From an uncultured Eubacteriales bacterium (GTDB lineage Bacteria; Bacillota; Clostridia; Oscillospirales; Oscillospiraceae), in NCBI GenBank assembly GCA_900553805.1, contig USEU01000020.1:1-33020 (forward strand): a stretch of DNA of 33,020 bases, read 5' to 3'. Shown piece by piece: positions 7,166 to 14,356 of the stretch (position 1 is the first letter of the stretch; every line of letters starts with the position of its first letter). The position numbers were made by a program, and so were the translations under genes. Under the pieces are notes generated by a model, which searched no databases, was not told the DNA's origin, and was given only the letters and a program-made list of their open reading frames with translations.

Positions 7166-8113
7166 TCATTTCCCCCTCTTCTTGCTCTGGTACTGCCCCT
7201 TGATTCTGGGATCAATGAACGCGTACATAATATCTACCACCAGCATGACGATGCTGAATGCGATCGCCAGGAAGATAACCGTCCCCCGAATGGATGGATA
7301 GTCCCGCTGATTGATCGCATCCATCATGTATTTTCCAAGGCCAGGAATGGAGAATACGGTCTCCACCACCAGTGCGCCGCCCAGCTGGAAGCCGAAAGCG
7401 CCGCCAGCGCAGGTGACAATGGGGATCAGCGCGTTGCGCAGGGCATGATGGTAGATCACCTTGCGCTCTATCTGCCCCTTGGCCCGGGCGGTGGTAATGT
7501 AGTCCTCCCGGATGACCTCCAGCATGCTGGAACGGGTCTGCCGGGCCATAGCGGCAATGCCGCCGATGGCATTGGCCACCACAGGGAGAATATAGCATTT
7601 CCAGCTATCAACGCCGGTAGCAGGAAGCCAACCAAGCTTAAGCGCAAACAAAAGCGACATCATCTGGGCAATCCAGAAGCCTGGCATAGACGCGGCAATC
7701 AGCGCGGCAAACATGGAAGCGTTATCCTTCCATGTGTACTGATGAACAGAGGCAACAATACCCAGCGGCACTCCGGCCACAATCGACAGCAGCACAGAAA
7801 GCGCCGCAATCATCAGTGTGCGGGGGAAGCGTTCCATAATTTGAGAGGAAACGCTGCGCCCATTGATAAAGGAATTGCCGAAGTCAAAACGAATGAATAC
7901 ATTCTTCAAATAATTCCACAGCTGTACCAGATATGGCTGGTCGATCCCCAGCTCTGCCCGCTTGGCAGCCAGCTGCTCCAAGGATGCATTGGGGCCGAGT
8001 ATGATAATTGCCGGGTCACCGGGTGTAAAGTACATAATTGTAAAAATCAGCACCGCCACCATAATGACCACTGGAATCATCAGCAGAAGCCGCTTATATA
8101 TGTATCTGCTCAT
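7166..8113 (-). CDS. oppB: Oligopeptide-type ABC importer permease OppB
   Basis: This 315-residue permease begins with the family-typical MSRYIYKRLLLMIPVVI helix and FTPGDPA segment. A BPD_transp_1 domain covers roughly 95-310, with an EAA loop near DYITTARAKGQIERKVIYHH. A GAGGA ribosome site lies eight bases before the ATG. It is separated from oppA by about 100 bases that hold a strong hairpin, a common arrangement that allows the binding protein to be made in excess over the membrane parts. Confidence 0.93.
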   Translation of the reverse strand: MSRYIYKRLLLMIPVVIMVAVLIFTIMYFTPGDPAIIILGPNASLEQLAAKRAELGIDQPYLVQLWNYLKNVFIRFDFGNSFINGRSVSSQIMERFPRTLMIAALSVLLSIVAGVPLGIVASVHQYTWKDNASMFAALIAASMPGFWIAQMMSLLFALKLGWLPATGVDSWKCYILPVVANAIGGIAAMARQTRSSMLEVIREDYITTARAKGQIERKVIYHHALRNALIPIVTCAGGAFGFQLGGALVVETVFSIPGLGKYMMDAINQRDYPSIRGTVIFLAIAFSIVMLVVDIMYAFIDPRIKGQYQSKKRGK

Positions 8114-8147
8114 TTTCTATTCCTCACATATGGGTTGTTTTGATGAA

Positions 8148-8184
8148 TTCGGCCGCCCATTCCTGCCCGGAAAAGGCGGCCGAA
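8148..8184 (-). other. Stem-loop between oppA and oppB
   Basis: Perfect 10-base arms TTCGGCCGCC (8148-8157) and GGCGGCCGAA (8175-8184) enclose a 17-base loop. On the minus strand no T tract follows, so it is more likely to protect the 3' end of oppA mRNA or cause partial termination than to stop transcription fully. Confidence 0.65.
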
Positions 8185-8213
8185 CGCGTGGCTATCAGAA
8201 ATAAATTTACGGA

Positions 8214-9758
8214 TCAGTCTGCGTAAACGCAAGCGCCAGGGATGAGGAAATCCTTATCGGTGAGATAGAAGGTATCAAACACCTTGGTGCCGACGAAGTA
8301 ATCATAGCTGAAGCAAATGCTGTAAACGGGATCAATTTCCTTCAGGTACTGCCATGCGGCATCCAGATTCTCAGGAGTATGGGTAGACAGCGCAGATGCG
8401 GTTTCATACAGCTGCTGCCACTGCTCGTCTACCAGGAAATTGCAGGTCGCGCCGCCGAACAACCGAGCGTCCAGACTATACTGCCACTGCTGCACCACGA
8501 ACGCACCAGCCTTGTTATTGATGTGCAGATCCCACTGAGTCGGATCGTAACGATAGGTGTTGAACAGGGCATCATCATAGGAGTTGATCTCCACCTCGAT
8601 GCCGACCTGTCCGAGGTACAGCTGAATGATCTGTGCCATCATCACATGGGTGGGGAGCGCATCACAAATCAGGCGAACCTTCAGGCCCTTGTCATAACCG
8701 GCTTCCTTAATAAGCTCTTTTGCCTTTTCGGGGTTATACTCGTAGTAATCCTCAGTTTTCCACTTCTCCTGGTAATCGGCGGACTTTTCACCGGCGAACG
8801 CGTGAGACACAGCGCCGCGGCCCTCATAAGCACCTTCCAGGACAGCCTCGTTGTCAATGGCGTAGGAAACAGCATGGCGCATCCTTACATCCGCAAAGGG
8901 ATTGCCTTCGGAGCAATTGAAGAAAAGAACCTGTGCCAGTGTCGCGGGCTGGTACTTCACCATGTACTGGTCAGCCAGATCGCCGCCTTCCAGGAAATGC
9001 GTGATGTCAGCCTGAGAAATTGCGCTGGTATAATCGATCTCGCCATTTTGCAGAGAAATCATGATCTGGGACGGCTCGGTAATAACCTTATAAACGATCT
9101 CATCGCAGTTGGCCTGAGCAATCACAGCGCGATTGCCATCCGCCCAGTAGTTCTCGTTTTTGACCAGGGTGATCGTAGCGCCTGTCACCCACTCCTTCAG
9201 GACATAAGGGCCAGTACCAACCGGGACGGTACCCATCTTATCCTCGGTATAGGCCTTCTCAGACACGATCCGAACGGAGCAGATAGCATCCTGCAACGCG
9301 CCAACGCCTGCGGTAATGAGCTTCAGGTTGATCGTATAATCATCCTCAGCCGTGATGGATGCAATGTTACCCACATAGGGCTTCTGATTTCCCTCAGCAG
9401 TGCAGGTCGTGTAGCTATACACCACATCGTTTGCATTGATGGGATTCCCTTGGGAGTCATGGATGTTTTCATTCAGGTAAATGCGATACTCCGTTTCAGA
9501 GATTTCATCATAGCCCTTCGCCAGCAGCGGAACGGGGTCACCGCCCAGCGTTTGCTGATAGAAAAGCGTCTCGTAAATTTCAGGGAACACATTTGTACGG
9601 CCGTTACCGTCGGGCGCCCAGGGAGCCATGCTGCCCACATCACCGCTAATTTGAACTCTGACAACGGACGGATGGCCGTCTGCAAATGCCGCAGTGGCCA
9701 GGGAGGCTGCCATCAGGACAGCCAGAAGCAGTGACAGCAGTTTGGTAAATTTTTTCAT
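8214..9758 (-). CDS. oppA: Extracellular substrate-binding protein of the Opp-type importer (family 5)
   Basis: This 514-residue SBP_bac_5 protein binds the imported ligand outside the cell and delivers it to OppB-OppC. The start at 9758 is fixed by AAGGAGA seven bases upstream and by a clear signal peptide (MKKFTKLLSLLLAVLMAASL, cleavage likely after AFA). Typical family segments follow, such as YVLKEWVTGATITLVKNENYW and EKAKELIKEAGYDKG. No lipobox cysteine is present, so the mature protein is predicted to be released by signal peptidase I, unusual for a Gram-positive binding protein. It is the first gene of the minus-strand unit, directly behind the promoter at 9883-9912. Ligands of this family include peptides, nickel complexes and oligosaccharides. 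Confidence 0.92.
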   Translation of the reverse strand: MKKFTKLLSLLLAVLMAASLATAAFADGHPSVVRVQISGDVGSMAPWAPDGNGRTNVFPEIYETLFYQQTLGGDPVPLLAKGYDEISETEYRIYLNENIHDSQGNPINANDVVYSYTTCTAEGNQKPYVGNIASITAEDDYTINLKLITAGVGALQDAICSVRIVSEKAYTEDKMGTVPVGTGPYVLKEWVTGATITLVKNENYWADGNRAVIAQANCDEIVYKVITEPSQIMISLQNGEIDYTSAISQADITHFLEGGDLADQYMVKYQPATLAQVLFFNCSEGNPFADVRMRHAVSYAIDNEAVLEGAYEGRGAVSHAFAGEKSADYQEKWKTEDYYEYNPEKAKELIKEAGYDKGLKVRLICDALPTHVMMAQIIQLYLGQVGIEVEINSYDDALFNTYRYDPTQWDLHINNKAGAFVVQQWQYSLDARLFGGATCNFLVDEQWQQLYETASALSTHTPENLDAAWQYLKEIDPVYSICFSYDYFVGTKVFDTFYLTDKDFLIPGACVYAD

Positions 9759-9803
9759 CTTCCAGTCTCCTTTTGTTTTTGTACCGTCTCTTTTCGGAAT
9801 GTT

Positions 9804-9817
9804 ATACGTGCACGATT
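9804..9817. promoter_or_regulatory. Candidate LacI-type operator in the opp leader
   Basis: An 8-base palindrome CGTGCACG (9807-9814) is part of GCACGATT at 9810-9817. It lies about 60 bases downstream of the predicted opp start point, inside the leader, where a bound repressor could block elongation. Confidence 0.5.
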
Positions 9818-9882
9818 GCGAGGCAGCGGATCCTCTGCTCCACATCAGCCGCGCATGCATTGGTTTCCGTTTGGACATCTTC

Positions 9883-9912
9883 ATAATAAGCACGATTTAT
9901 CCGATTTGTCAA
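9883..9912 (-). promoter_or_regulatory. Predicted opp promoter
   Basis: Reading the minus strand, a perfect TTGACA (9912-9907) is followed after 18 bases by TATTAT (9888-9883). The spacer contains the word GCACGATT (plus-strand 9890-9897), which also occurs at 9810-9817 and 9925-9932. A repressor on this site would directly block RNA polymerase. Confidence 0.7.
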
Positions 9913-9932
9913 CATGTTTTTCGAGCACGATT
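9890..9932. promoter_or_regulatory. Two GCACGATT operator words overlapping and upstream of the opp promoter
   Basis: GCACGATT occurs exactly at 9890-9897 and 9925-9932, 35 bases apart. The second is embedded in TCGAGCACGATT, one base away from the palindrome TCGTGCACGA. One lies in the promoter spacer and the other just upstream of the -35 box. They are presumed sites for the LacI-type regulator encoded at 1139-2173. Confidence 0.5.
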
Positions 9933-10017
9933 TCTTTTTTGTGGATACTGTCAGGTTTTCCATTGACCGTTTTATGCAAGGTGCACTAAGGTCTTCTCCC
10001 CCTACGGTTTGTAGAAT

Positions 10018-10033
10018 ACGTGCATGTGCACGT
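10018..10033. promoter_or_regulatory. Candidate operator between the divergent units
   Basis: ACGTGCA (10018-10024) and TGCACGT (10027-10033) form a 7-base inverted repeat with a 2-base centre. A smaller GTGCAC palindrome lies at 9981-9986. Both lie midway between the opp and MATE promoters and could serve repression by looping. Confidence 0.45.
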
Positions 10034-10231
10034 TCCGCAGTTTGCCCATGCATCCAGGCTGCGCCGTCAGATCATCCCATTCGCCATTAAAAGCAAAAGT
10101 CCGTTCAAAAGCTTCCCTTTATATTGTATAAAAGCCATAAAATCAACATTTATCTCATTTTTCAACTTTGTTTAGTTCCCATAAGATTTCCTTCTGGTTT
10201 TTGTACAAAACATAAAAATCTGCTTTATCGC

Positions 10232-10261
10232 TTGACAAAACACGGGGATCGGATTTATCAT
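10232..10261 (+). promoter_or_regulatory. Predicted promoter of the MATE-esterase unit
   Basis: TTGACA (10232-10237) and TATCAT (10256-10261) are separated by 18 bases, the same spacing as the opposing opp promoter. The operator at 10286-10297 lies about 20 bases downstream of the expected start point. Confidence 0.7.
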
Positions 10262-10285
10262 TGAGCAGAAGAAATCATTTTTGTG

Positions 10286-10297
10286 TTCGTGCACGAA
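10286..10297. promoter_or_regulatory. Perfect 12-base palindromic operator TTCGTGCACGAA
   Basis: This is the best-formed member of the operator set, a perfect dyad centred at 10291/10292, in the 5' leader between the MATE promoter and its AGGAGG ribosome site. A partial related word, GCGCACGT, follows at 10302-10309. The position suits LacI-type repression. Confidence 0.6.
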
Positions 10298-10329
10298 AGC
10301 GCGCACGTCTTATTTTAGGAGGATCAACG

Positions 10330-11697
10330 ATGGACAAAACCAAGTCAACGGAGCTTTTTGAAACCGCCCCCATTCCAAAGGCGGTGCTGCATCTGGCCGT
10401 GCCCGCCATCATCGGGCAGACCATTACCATCATCTATAACCTTGCCGACACCTTCTTCGTCGGCAAGCTGAACGATAACAACCAGGTGGCGGCCGTCACG
10501 CTCTGTATGCCCATCTTTCTGGCCCTGACGGCGCTGTCCAGCATGATCGGCGTGGGCGGCGGGAGCCTGCTGTCCCAGCGGCTGGGCGCCCGGGACCACC
10601 GGGGGGCGGGCATCGTGTCCGGCCTGAGCTTCTGGGCGGGAGCGGTGATCTCCGCGCTGTTTTCCCTGATCGTGTTCTGCTTCCGCTCTCCCCTGCTGGA
10701 TTTCGTGGGAGCGGACGCCAATACCAAGGGCTACTGCATGCAATACCTGACCTGGACGGTATGCATCGGCGGCATTGCCACCACAATGAACCCGGTGATG
10801 GGCTATCTGGTGCGGGGCGAGGGCAATTCCGCCCAGGCCAGCATCGGCGTGGCCCTGGGCGGCGTGCTGAACATTGTGCTGGATCCGCTGTTCATTTTCG
10901 GCTTCGATCTGGGGGTCGATGGTGCGGCCATTGCCACCTGCCTTTCCAATGTGGCCGCCGTGCTCTATTTCCTGCTGTTCATCCGGGGCCAGAAGCGGAA
11001 GGATCGAACGAATATTTTGCTGAAGCCCCAGCGGGAAATGTGGGACCTGCGGCTGCTGCGGGAGATCTTCGTGATCGGCCTGCCCAGCTTCTTCCTGGCC
11101 ATTATGTCCACCATCTCCAACATTGCCGCCACCAAGCTGATGTCCCCCTACGGCAGTGCGGCGCTGGCCGCCATCGGCGTATCCAAAAAGGTGAACTCCA
11201 CCGCCTTTTCCATCACTCAGGGACTGGGCCAGGGCGTGCTTCCTTTGGTGGCCTACAACCATTCCTCCGGCAATGAAAAGCGGATGCGCAACTCCATTTT
11301 CTTCGCCCTGGGCGTTGGAGCGGCCTTCAGCCTGGTCTGCGTAACGGTATTCAAGCTGATGCCCGCGGCAATCATTTCCCTGTTCCTCAGCGACCCGGAG
11401 GCAGTCTCCCTGGGCGCGAATTTCCTGAACATCATCTGCTTTGCCATTCCCACCACCACACTGATCTCCCTGTCCATCACCGCCTTCCAGGGCGTGGGGG
11501 AAAAGCGCCAGCCCTATGTCATCTCCCTGCTTCGCAAGGGCACCATCGACGTGCTGATGATGGTGATCCTCACCCGCACCTCCCTGGGAATGTACGGCGT
11601 GGTCTGGGCCACCCCCATTGCGGAGACCTGCACCGTGCTCACGGCGCTGACCCTGCTGGCCCGCTACTTTATCAAAACCAAGCCCGCAAATCCATAA
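10330..11697 (+). CDS. MATE-family efflux transporter
   Basis: This 455-residue membrane protein has about 12 predicted helices in two similar halves, as in NorM/DinF-type multidrug and toxin extrusion pumps driven by Na+ or H+. Recognisable parts are AVPAIIGQTITIIYNLADTFF near the N-terminus, GVGGGSLLSQRLGARD, and GYLVRGEGNSAQASI in the middle. The ATG at 10330 follows AGGAGG and is preferred over an upstream in-frame start that would put the operator inside the gene. It is first in a two-gene unit with the esterase 22 bases downstream. Shared operators with the opp unit suggest it exports a compound linked to the imported substrate. The actual substrate is unknown. Confidence 0.93.
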   Translation: MDKTKSTELFETAPIPKAVLHLAVPAIIGQTITIIYNLADTFFVGKLNDNNQVAAVTLCMPIFLALTALSSMIGVGGGSLLSQRLGARDHRGAGIVSGLSFWAGAVISALFSLIVFCFRSPLLDFVGADANTKGYCMQYLTWTVCIGGIATTMNPVMGYLVRGEGNSAQASIGVALGGVLNIVLDPLFIFGFDLGVDGAAIATCLSNVAAVLYFLLFIRGQKRKDRTNILLKPQREMWDLRLLREIFVIGLPSFFLAIMSTISNIAATKLMSPYGSAALAAIGVSKKVNSTAFSITQGLGQGVLPLVAYNHSSGNEKRMRNSIFFALGVGAAFSLVCVTVFKLMPAAIISLFLSDPEAVSLGANFLNIICFAIPTTTLISLSITAFQGVGEKRQPYVISLLRKGTIDVLMMVILTRTSLGMYGVVWATPIAETCTVLTALTLLARYFIKTKPANP

Positions 11698-11719
11698 CAA
11701 ACACAAAGGAGTTTTTCAA

Positions 11720-12580
11720 ATGGCTGTTGTAAAAATGAATTTTCTGTCCAAGATGCTGGGATTCCAGACCAACATCACCGTCTGCCTGCCCTCGTTCAAC
11801 TTTGCGGATGCCTACAACGGGCGGCCGAATGTATATGTGCCAGGCATGAAATACCAGGTGCTGTACCTGCTCCACGGCGGCAGCGGGGATGACAGCGACT
11901 ATGTGAATTTTACCAACATCGTCCGCTACGCCGACGACAACAAGATCGCCGTCATCATGCCCAATGACTACAACGCCTGCTACACCGACTCTCTGGACGG
12001 CTCCGTCAAGTACTATTCCTTCCTCACCGAGGAGCTGCCTCTGGTGTGCCGCACCATGTTCCCCATTTCGGACAAGCGGGAGGATACCTTTATCGCCGGT
12101 CTGTCCATGGGCTCCCACGGGGCCATGAAGATCGCCATCAATAATCCTGACAAGTTCGCCGCCTGCCTGTGCATGTCCGGCGCATCCACCCGCCCGGGCG
12201 TTCCCACCATGGTGCCTACCAAGGACGGCGTATTCGATTTTGATGCTCCAAAGCCCAAGATCCCCCTGGGAGAAATTACTCAAAAAATTGAGGATCCCGA
12301 CTTCATCCGCGGCACAGTCAATGATGTCTACGCCGTGGCCAAGGCCAACGCGGACGCAGGGAAGGAGCTGCCCAAGATGTTCTTCCGCGTCGGCGACTGC
12401 GACCACGCCCTGTACCGGGCGCAGAAGGCCGAAGCCGACCTGCGCAGCTGGGGCTATGAAACCAAAATTGAGGTCGTCAAGGGCCTGGGCCACGAATGGG
12501 ACCTGTGGGACGAGACCCTGCGCATCGCCATCAAGGATTGGCTGCCCATCAAGCACCAGATCCTCTACCCGGAGAGGTAA
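11720..12580 (+). CDS. Esterase-D-family hydrolase with intact catalytic triad
   Basis: This 286-residue cytoplasmic esterase (Pfam Esterase, feruloyl/acetyl-xylan esterase type) has the oxyanion segment YLLHGGSGD (residues 49-57), the nucleophile elbow GLSMG with Ser129, an acid in GDCDHAL and a base His in GLGHEW. It is a paralogue of the serine-less protein at 3396-4277, and both share PGMKYQVLYLLHGG and FLTEELP regions. The ATG follows AAGGAG by eight bases, 22 bases after the MATE stop, so the two are probably cotranscribed. No signal peptide is present. Hydrolysis of an imported acylated compound, with the MATE pump expelling a product, is an inference from context. Confidence 0.88.
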   Translation: MAVVKMNFLSKMLGFQTNITVCLPSFNFADAYNGRPNVYVPGMKYQVLYLLHGGSGDDSDYVNFTNIVRYADDNKIAVIMPNDYNACYTDSLDGSVKYYSFLTEELPLVCRTMFPISDKREDTFIAGLSMGSHGAMKIAINNPDKFAACLCMSGASTRPGVPTMVPTKDGVFDFDAPKPKIPLGEITQKIEDPDFIRGTVNDVYAVAKANADAGKELPKMFFRVGDCDHALYRAQKAEADLRSWGYETKIEVVKGLGHEWDLWDETLRIAIKDWLPIKHQILYPER

Positions 12581-12617
12581 TTTCATTCCGATTTCAACAA
12601 CATCCTCCCCCAAACGC

Positions 12618-12649
12618 CCAAAGGCCGCCGGAATCCCGGCGGCCTTTGG
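12618..12649 (+). other. Stem-loop after the esterase gene
   Basis: Perfect 13-base arms CCAAAGGCCGCCG (12618-12630) and CGGCGGCCTTTGG (12637-12649) enclose a 6-base loop. The only T run is the TTT inside the right arm, so it may be a weak terminator backed up by the hairpin at 12670-12709. Confidence 0.55.
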
Positions 12650-12669
12650 CACCTTCACAGGTATTGTCC

Positions 12670-12709
12670 CCAAAGGAAAAAGCAGCCTCGCGGCTGCTTT
12701 TTCCTTTGG
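12670..12709. terminator. Bidirectional terminator between the esterase gene and tRNA-Ser
   Basis: Perfect 18-base arms (12670-12687 and 12692-12709) enclose the loop TCGC. Each strand reads TTTTT within its descending arm. It starts one base after the tRNA CCA end on the minus strand and can also stop plus-strand transcription from the MATE-esterase unit. Confidence 0.8.
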
Positions 12710-12710
12710 A

Positions 12711-12802
12711 TGGCGGAGAGTCAGGGATTTGAACCCTGGCGACATTATTCATGCCCTACGAGATTTCGAGTCACGCCTCTTCGACCACTTGAGTAACTCT
12801 CC
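12711..12802 (-). tRNA. tRNA-Ser(CGA)
   Basis: The 92-base minus-strand gene folds into a class II tRNA. It has a 7-base acceptor stem, a D-arm CTC/GAG around AAGTGGTCGAA, an anticodon loop CTCGAAA giving anticodon CGA (codon UCG), a long variable arm (GGCAT/ATGTC), a perfect CAGGG/CCCTG T-stem, discriminator G and an encoded CCA. The anticodon stem CGUGA/UCUCG contains one U-U mismatch in the middle, which is unusual but tolerable. Confidence 0.93.
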
Positions 12803-12825
12803 GTGTCTGCTCGCAAAGCATGGGT

Positions 12826-12854
12826 ATTATATCAGCATTCGCGGGAAAAATCAA
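12826..12854 (-). promoter_or_regulatory. tRNA-Ser promoter overlapping the end of the Cys-rich protein gene
   Basis: On the minus strand TTGATT (12854-12849), 17 bases, then TATAAT (12831-12826) with an extended TGA before the -10. The -35 box overlaps the final codons and stop of the gene at 12851-13120. The start point would be about 17 bases before the mature tRNA. Confidence 0.75.
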
Positions 12855-13120
12855 GGATTTTCCGGCTTCTTTTTCGCAAGCTCGATGACCTCCATGAGCT
12901 TTGTTGTGATCTCGCGGTAGTTTTCCCGCTGGTGGGGGCGCAGGCAGTTGGTGCAGTCCTTGATGCCCTTGGCATTGTAGCGGAAGTTGCCGCCGCAGCG
13001 GTCGCCCAGGGCGTAAAGCGGGCAATAGCAGAACAGGCAGCTGAAGGTTTCCGGGTCCGCGCCGGGGTGGCAGGGGTAATATTCGCATTCCTTATTCTGG
13101 AAAAAATCGTAATGGGTCAT
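12851..13120 (-). CDS. Cysteine-rich small metal-binding-domain protein
   Basis: This 89-residue protein matches the cysteine-rich small domain family (Pfam PF04071 type). It has FFQNKECEYYPCH near the N-terminus, then CLFCYCPLYALGDRCGG and DCTNCLRPH. About ten cysteines plus histidines suggest metal binding, probably zinc or an iron-sulfur centre. Family members in clostridia and archaea are sometimes found with cobalamin genes, but none are near here, so the role is unknown. The ATG at 13120 is chosen because AGAGGA lies seven bases upstream; the in-frame ATG at 13126 directly abuts that site. It diverges from the YaiI-like gene. Confidence 0.8.
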   Translation of the reverse strand: MTHYDFFQNKECEYYPCHPGADPETFSCLFCYCPLYALGDRCGGNFRYNAKGIKDCTNCLRPHQRENYREITTKLMEVIELAKKKPENP

Positions 13121-13156
13121 AAACATCCTCTTTTCTTTGCTTTCTTCCTTTTGATA

Positions 13157-13165
13157 TGGTATAAT
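13157..13165 (+). promoter_or_regulatory. Extended -10 promoter of the YaiI/YqxD-family gene
   Basis: TGGTATAAT is a perfect extended -10 with no good -35. The expected start point is about 14 bases before the ATG at 13186, giving a very short leader made mostly of the AAAAGGAG ribosome site. Confidence 0.65.
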
Positions 13166-13185
13166 CCGTCAAAAGGAGATTTGAT

Positions 13186-13632
13186 ATGCGTGTTTTAATC
13201 GACGGAGACGGCTGCCCGGTGGTGGGGATCGCCGCTCAGGTGTGCCAAACGAAGCAAGTTCCCTGTCTGCTGCTGTGCGACACAGCTCATGAGATGCGCC
13301 GTGGTGACGTACAGGTGCTCACCTTTGACAAGGGAGCGGACAGCGTGGACTACGCGCTGGCCAACCGGGTACGCGCCGGGGACATCGTAGTCACCCAGGA
13401 TTACGGCGTGGCCTCCATGTGTCTGGCCCGTGGGGCGCAGGTGCTGCATCAGGATGGGTGGGAATATACCCAATGGAATATCGACGCCCTCCTTCTGGAG
13501 CGGCACGAGGCGCAGAAGTTCCGCCGGGGCGGCGGGCGGACCAAGGGGCCTGGCAAGCGAAGGCCGGAGCAGGACCGAAGCTTCCGGGAGGCGCTGCTAG
13601 GGCTGCTGGAAGCCGCTCCAGGGGAAGCCTGA
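13186..13632 (+). CDS. YaiI/YqxD family protein (UPF0178, DUF188)
   Basis: This 148-residue protein has the conserved UPF0178 pattern: an N-terminal strand ending in IDGDGCPV, a central FDKGADSVDYALANRV, VTQDYGVASMCLARGA, and a basic C-terminal FRRGGGRTKGP-type stretch. The fold resembles PIN-like nucleases with clustered acidic residues (Asp5, Asp7 and the DKGADSVD segment), but no activity is established for the family. A strong AAAAGGAG ribosome site precedes the ATG. Its last 36 bases overlap the 3' end of the convergent pseudouridine synthase gene. Confidence 0.88.
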   Translation: MRVLIDGDGCPVVGIAAQVCQTKQVPCLLLCDTAHEMRRGDVQVLTFDKGADSVDYALANRVRAGDIVVTQDYGVASMCLARGAQVLHQDGWEYTQWNIDALLLERHEAQKFRRGGGRTKGPGKRRPEQDRSFREALLGLLEAAPGEA

Positions 13633-14247
13633 GGGTGGCACGTGGGAAAAGGTCATTTCTTTTCCCGTTCCGGGATGCAGGAAGCCAATTTCCTGGGAAA
13701 ACAGGGCGATCTCGCAGGGATCATCCAGCGTAGAATATTTTCGCTCCCCCCACAGAGGGAAGCCCCGGCTGGCAAACTGCACCCGGATCTGGTGGGTCCT
13801 GCCGGTGTGCAGCTGGATCCGAACCAAGCTGGAATCACCGTTTCGGCCCAGGAGCTCATAGCTGAGGCTGGCGGGCTGAATCCCCTTGCCCGGTGCGGTA
13901 GCCACATAGGTCATCTTCCTTGCCTTGTCCCGGCCCAGAAGGTCCTCAAGGGTGTCGGCATTTCGGTCCGGGACGCCGTGAAGGACAGCCCAATAGGTCT
14001 TTCGGAAAAGTCCCTCCCGCACCTGGCGGGAAAGCTCCGAAGCCGCCTGGGGACTGCGGGCCAGCACCATCAGGCCGCCGACCACCCGGTCCAGCCGGTG
14101 CACCGTGCGCAGATCCGCGCCGGGATCGCTCAGCTGGATGCGCAGCAGCTCCGGCAGGCCCCCCGGCTCGTCGGTGGACAGCACCCGGGGCGGCTTGACG
14201 CAAACCATAACATCCTCGTCCTGATAGCAGATTTCAATCAATTCCAT
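13597..14247 (-). CDS. RluA-family pseudouridine synthase
   Basis: This 216-residue enzyme converts uridine to pseudouridine in rRNA or tRNA. The HRLDRVVGGLMVLAR motif (about residue 50-65) contains the catalytic Asp, and a later RIQLHTGRTHQIRVQFA segment is typical of the family. It lacks the N-terminal S4 domain and is shorter than full RluD-type proteins, like RluA/RluC-like short forms. The ATG at 14247 is chosen; a GTG lies one codon upstream and the ribosome site is weak. The 3' ends of this gene and the YaiI-like gene overlap by 36 bases. The target site is unknown. Confidence 0.88.
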   Translation of the reverse strand: MELIEICYQDEDVMVCVKPPRVLSTDEPGGLPELLRIQLSDPGADLRTVHRLDRVVGGLMVLARSPQAASELSRQVREGLFRKTYWAVLHGVPDRNADTLEDLLGRDKARKMTYVATAPGKGIQPASLSYELLGRNGDSSLVRIQLHTGRTHQIRVQFASRGFPLWGERKYSTLDDPCEIALFSQEIGFLHPGTGKEMTFSHVPPSGFPWSGFQQP

Positions 14248-14306
14248 CACATCCCGGCTCCATTATAGCAAATAGAGCGGTCAACTTCAAGAGAATCTAT
14301 AAAGCA

Positions 14307-14343
14307 AGAAAAAAGCCAGGGCACCCGTCAGGATGTCCCGGCT
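14307..14343 (-). terminator. Intrinsic terminator after the small membrane protein gene
   Basis: Imperfect 10-base arms (14314-14323 and 14334-14343, one wobble and one mismatch) are followed on the minus strand by a T-rich tract. It lies 14 bases after the stop of the gene at 14357-14581. Confidence 0.65.
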
Positions 14344-14356
14344 GAAAATGCGGCAA

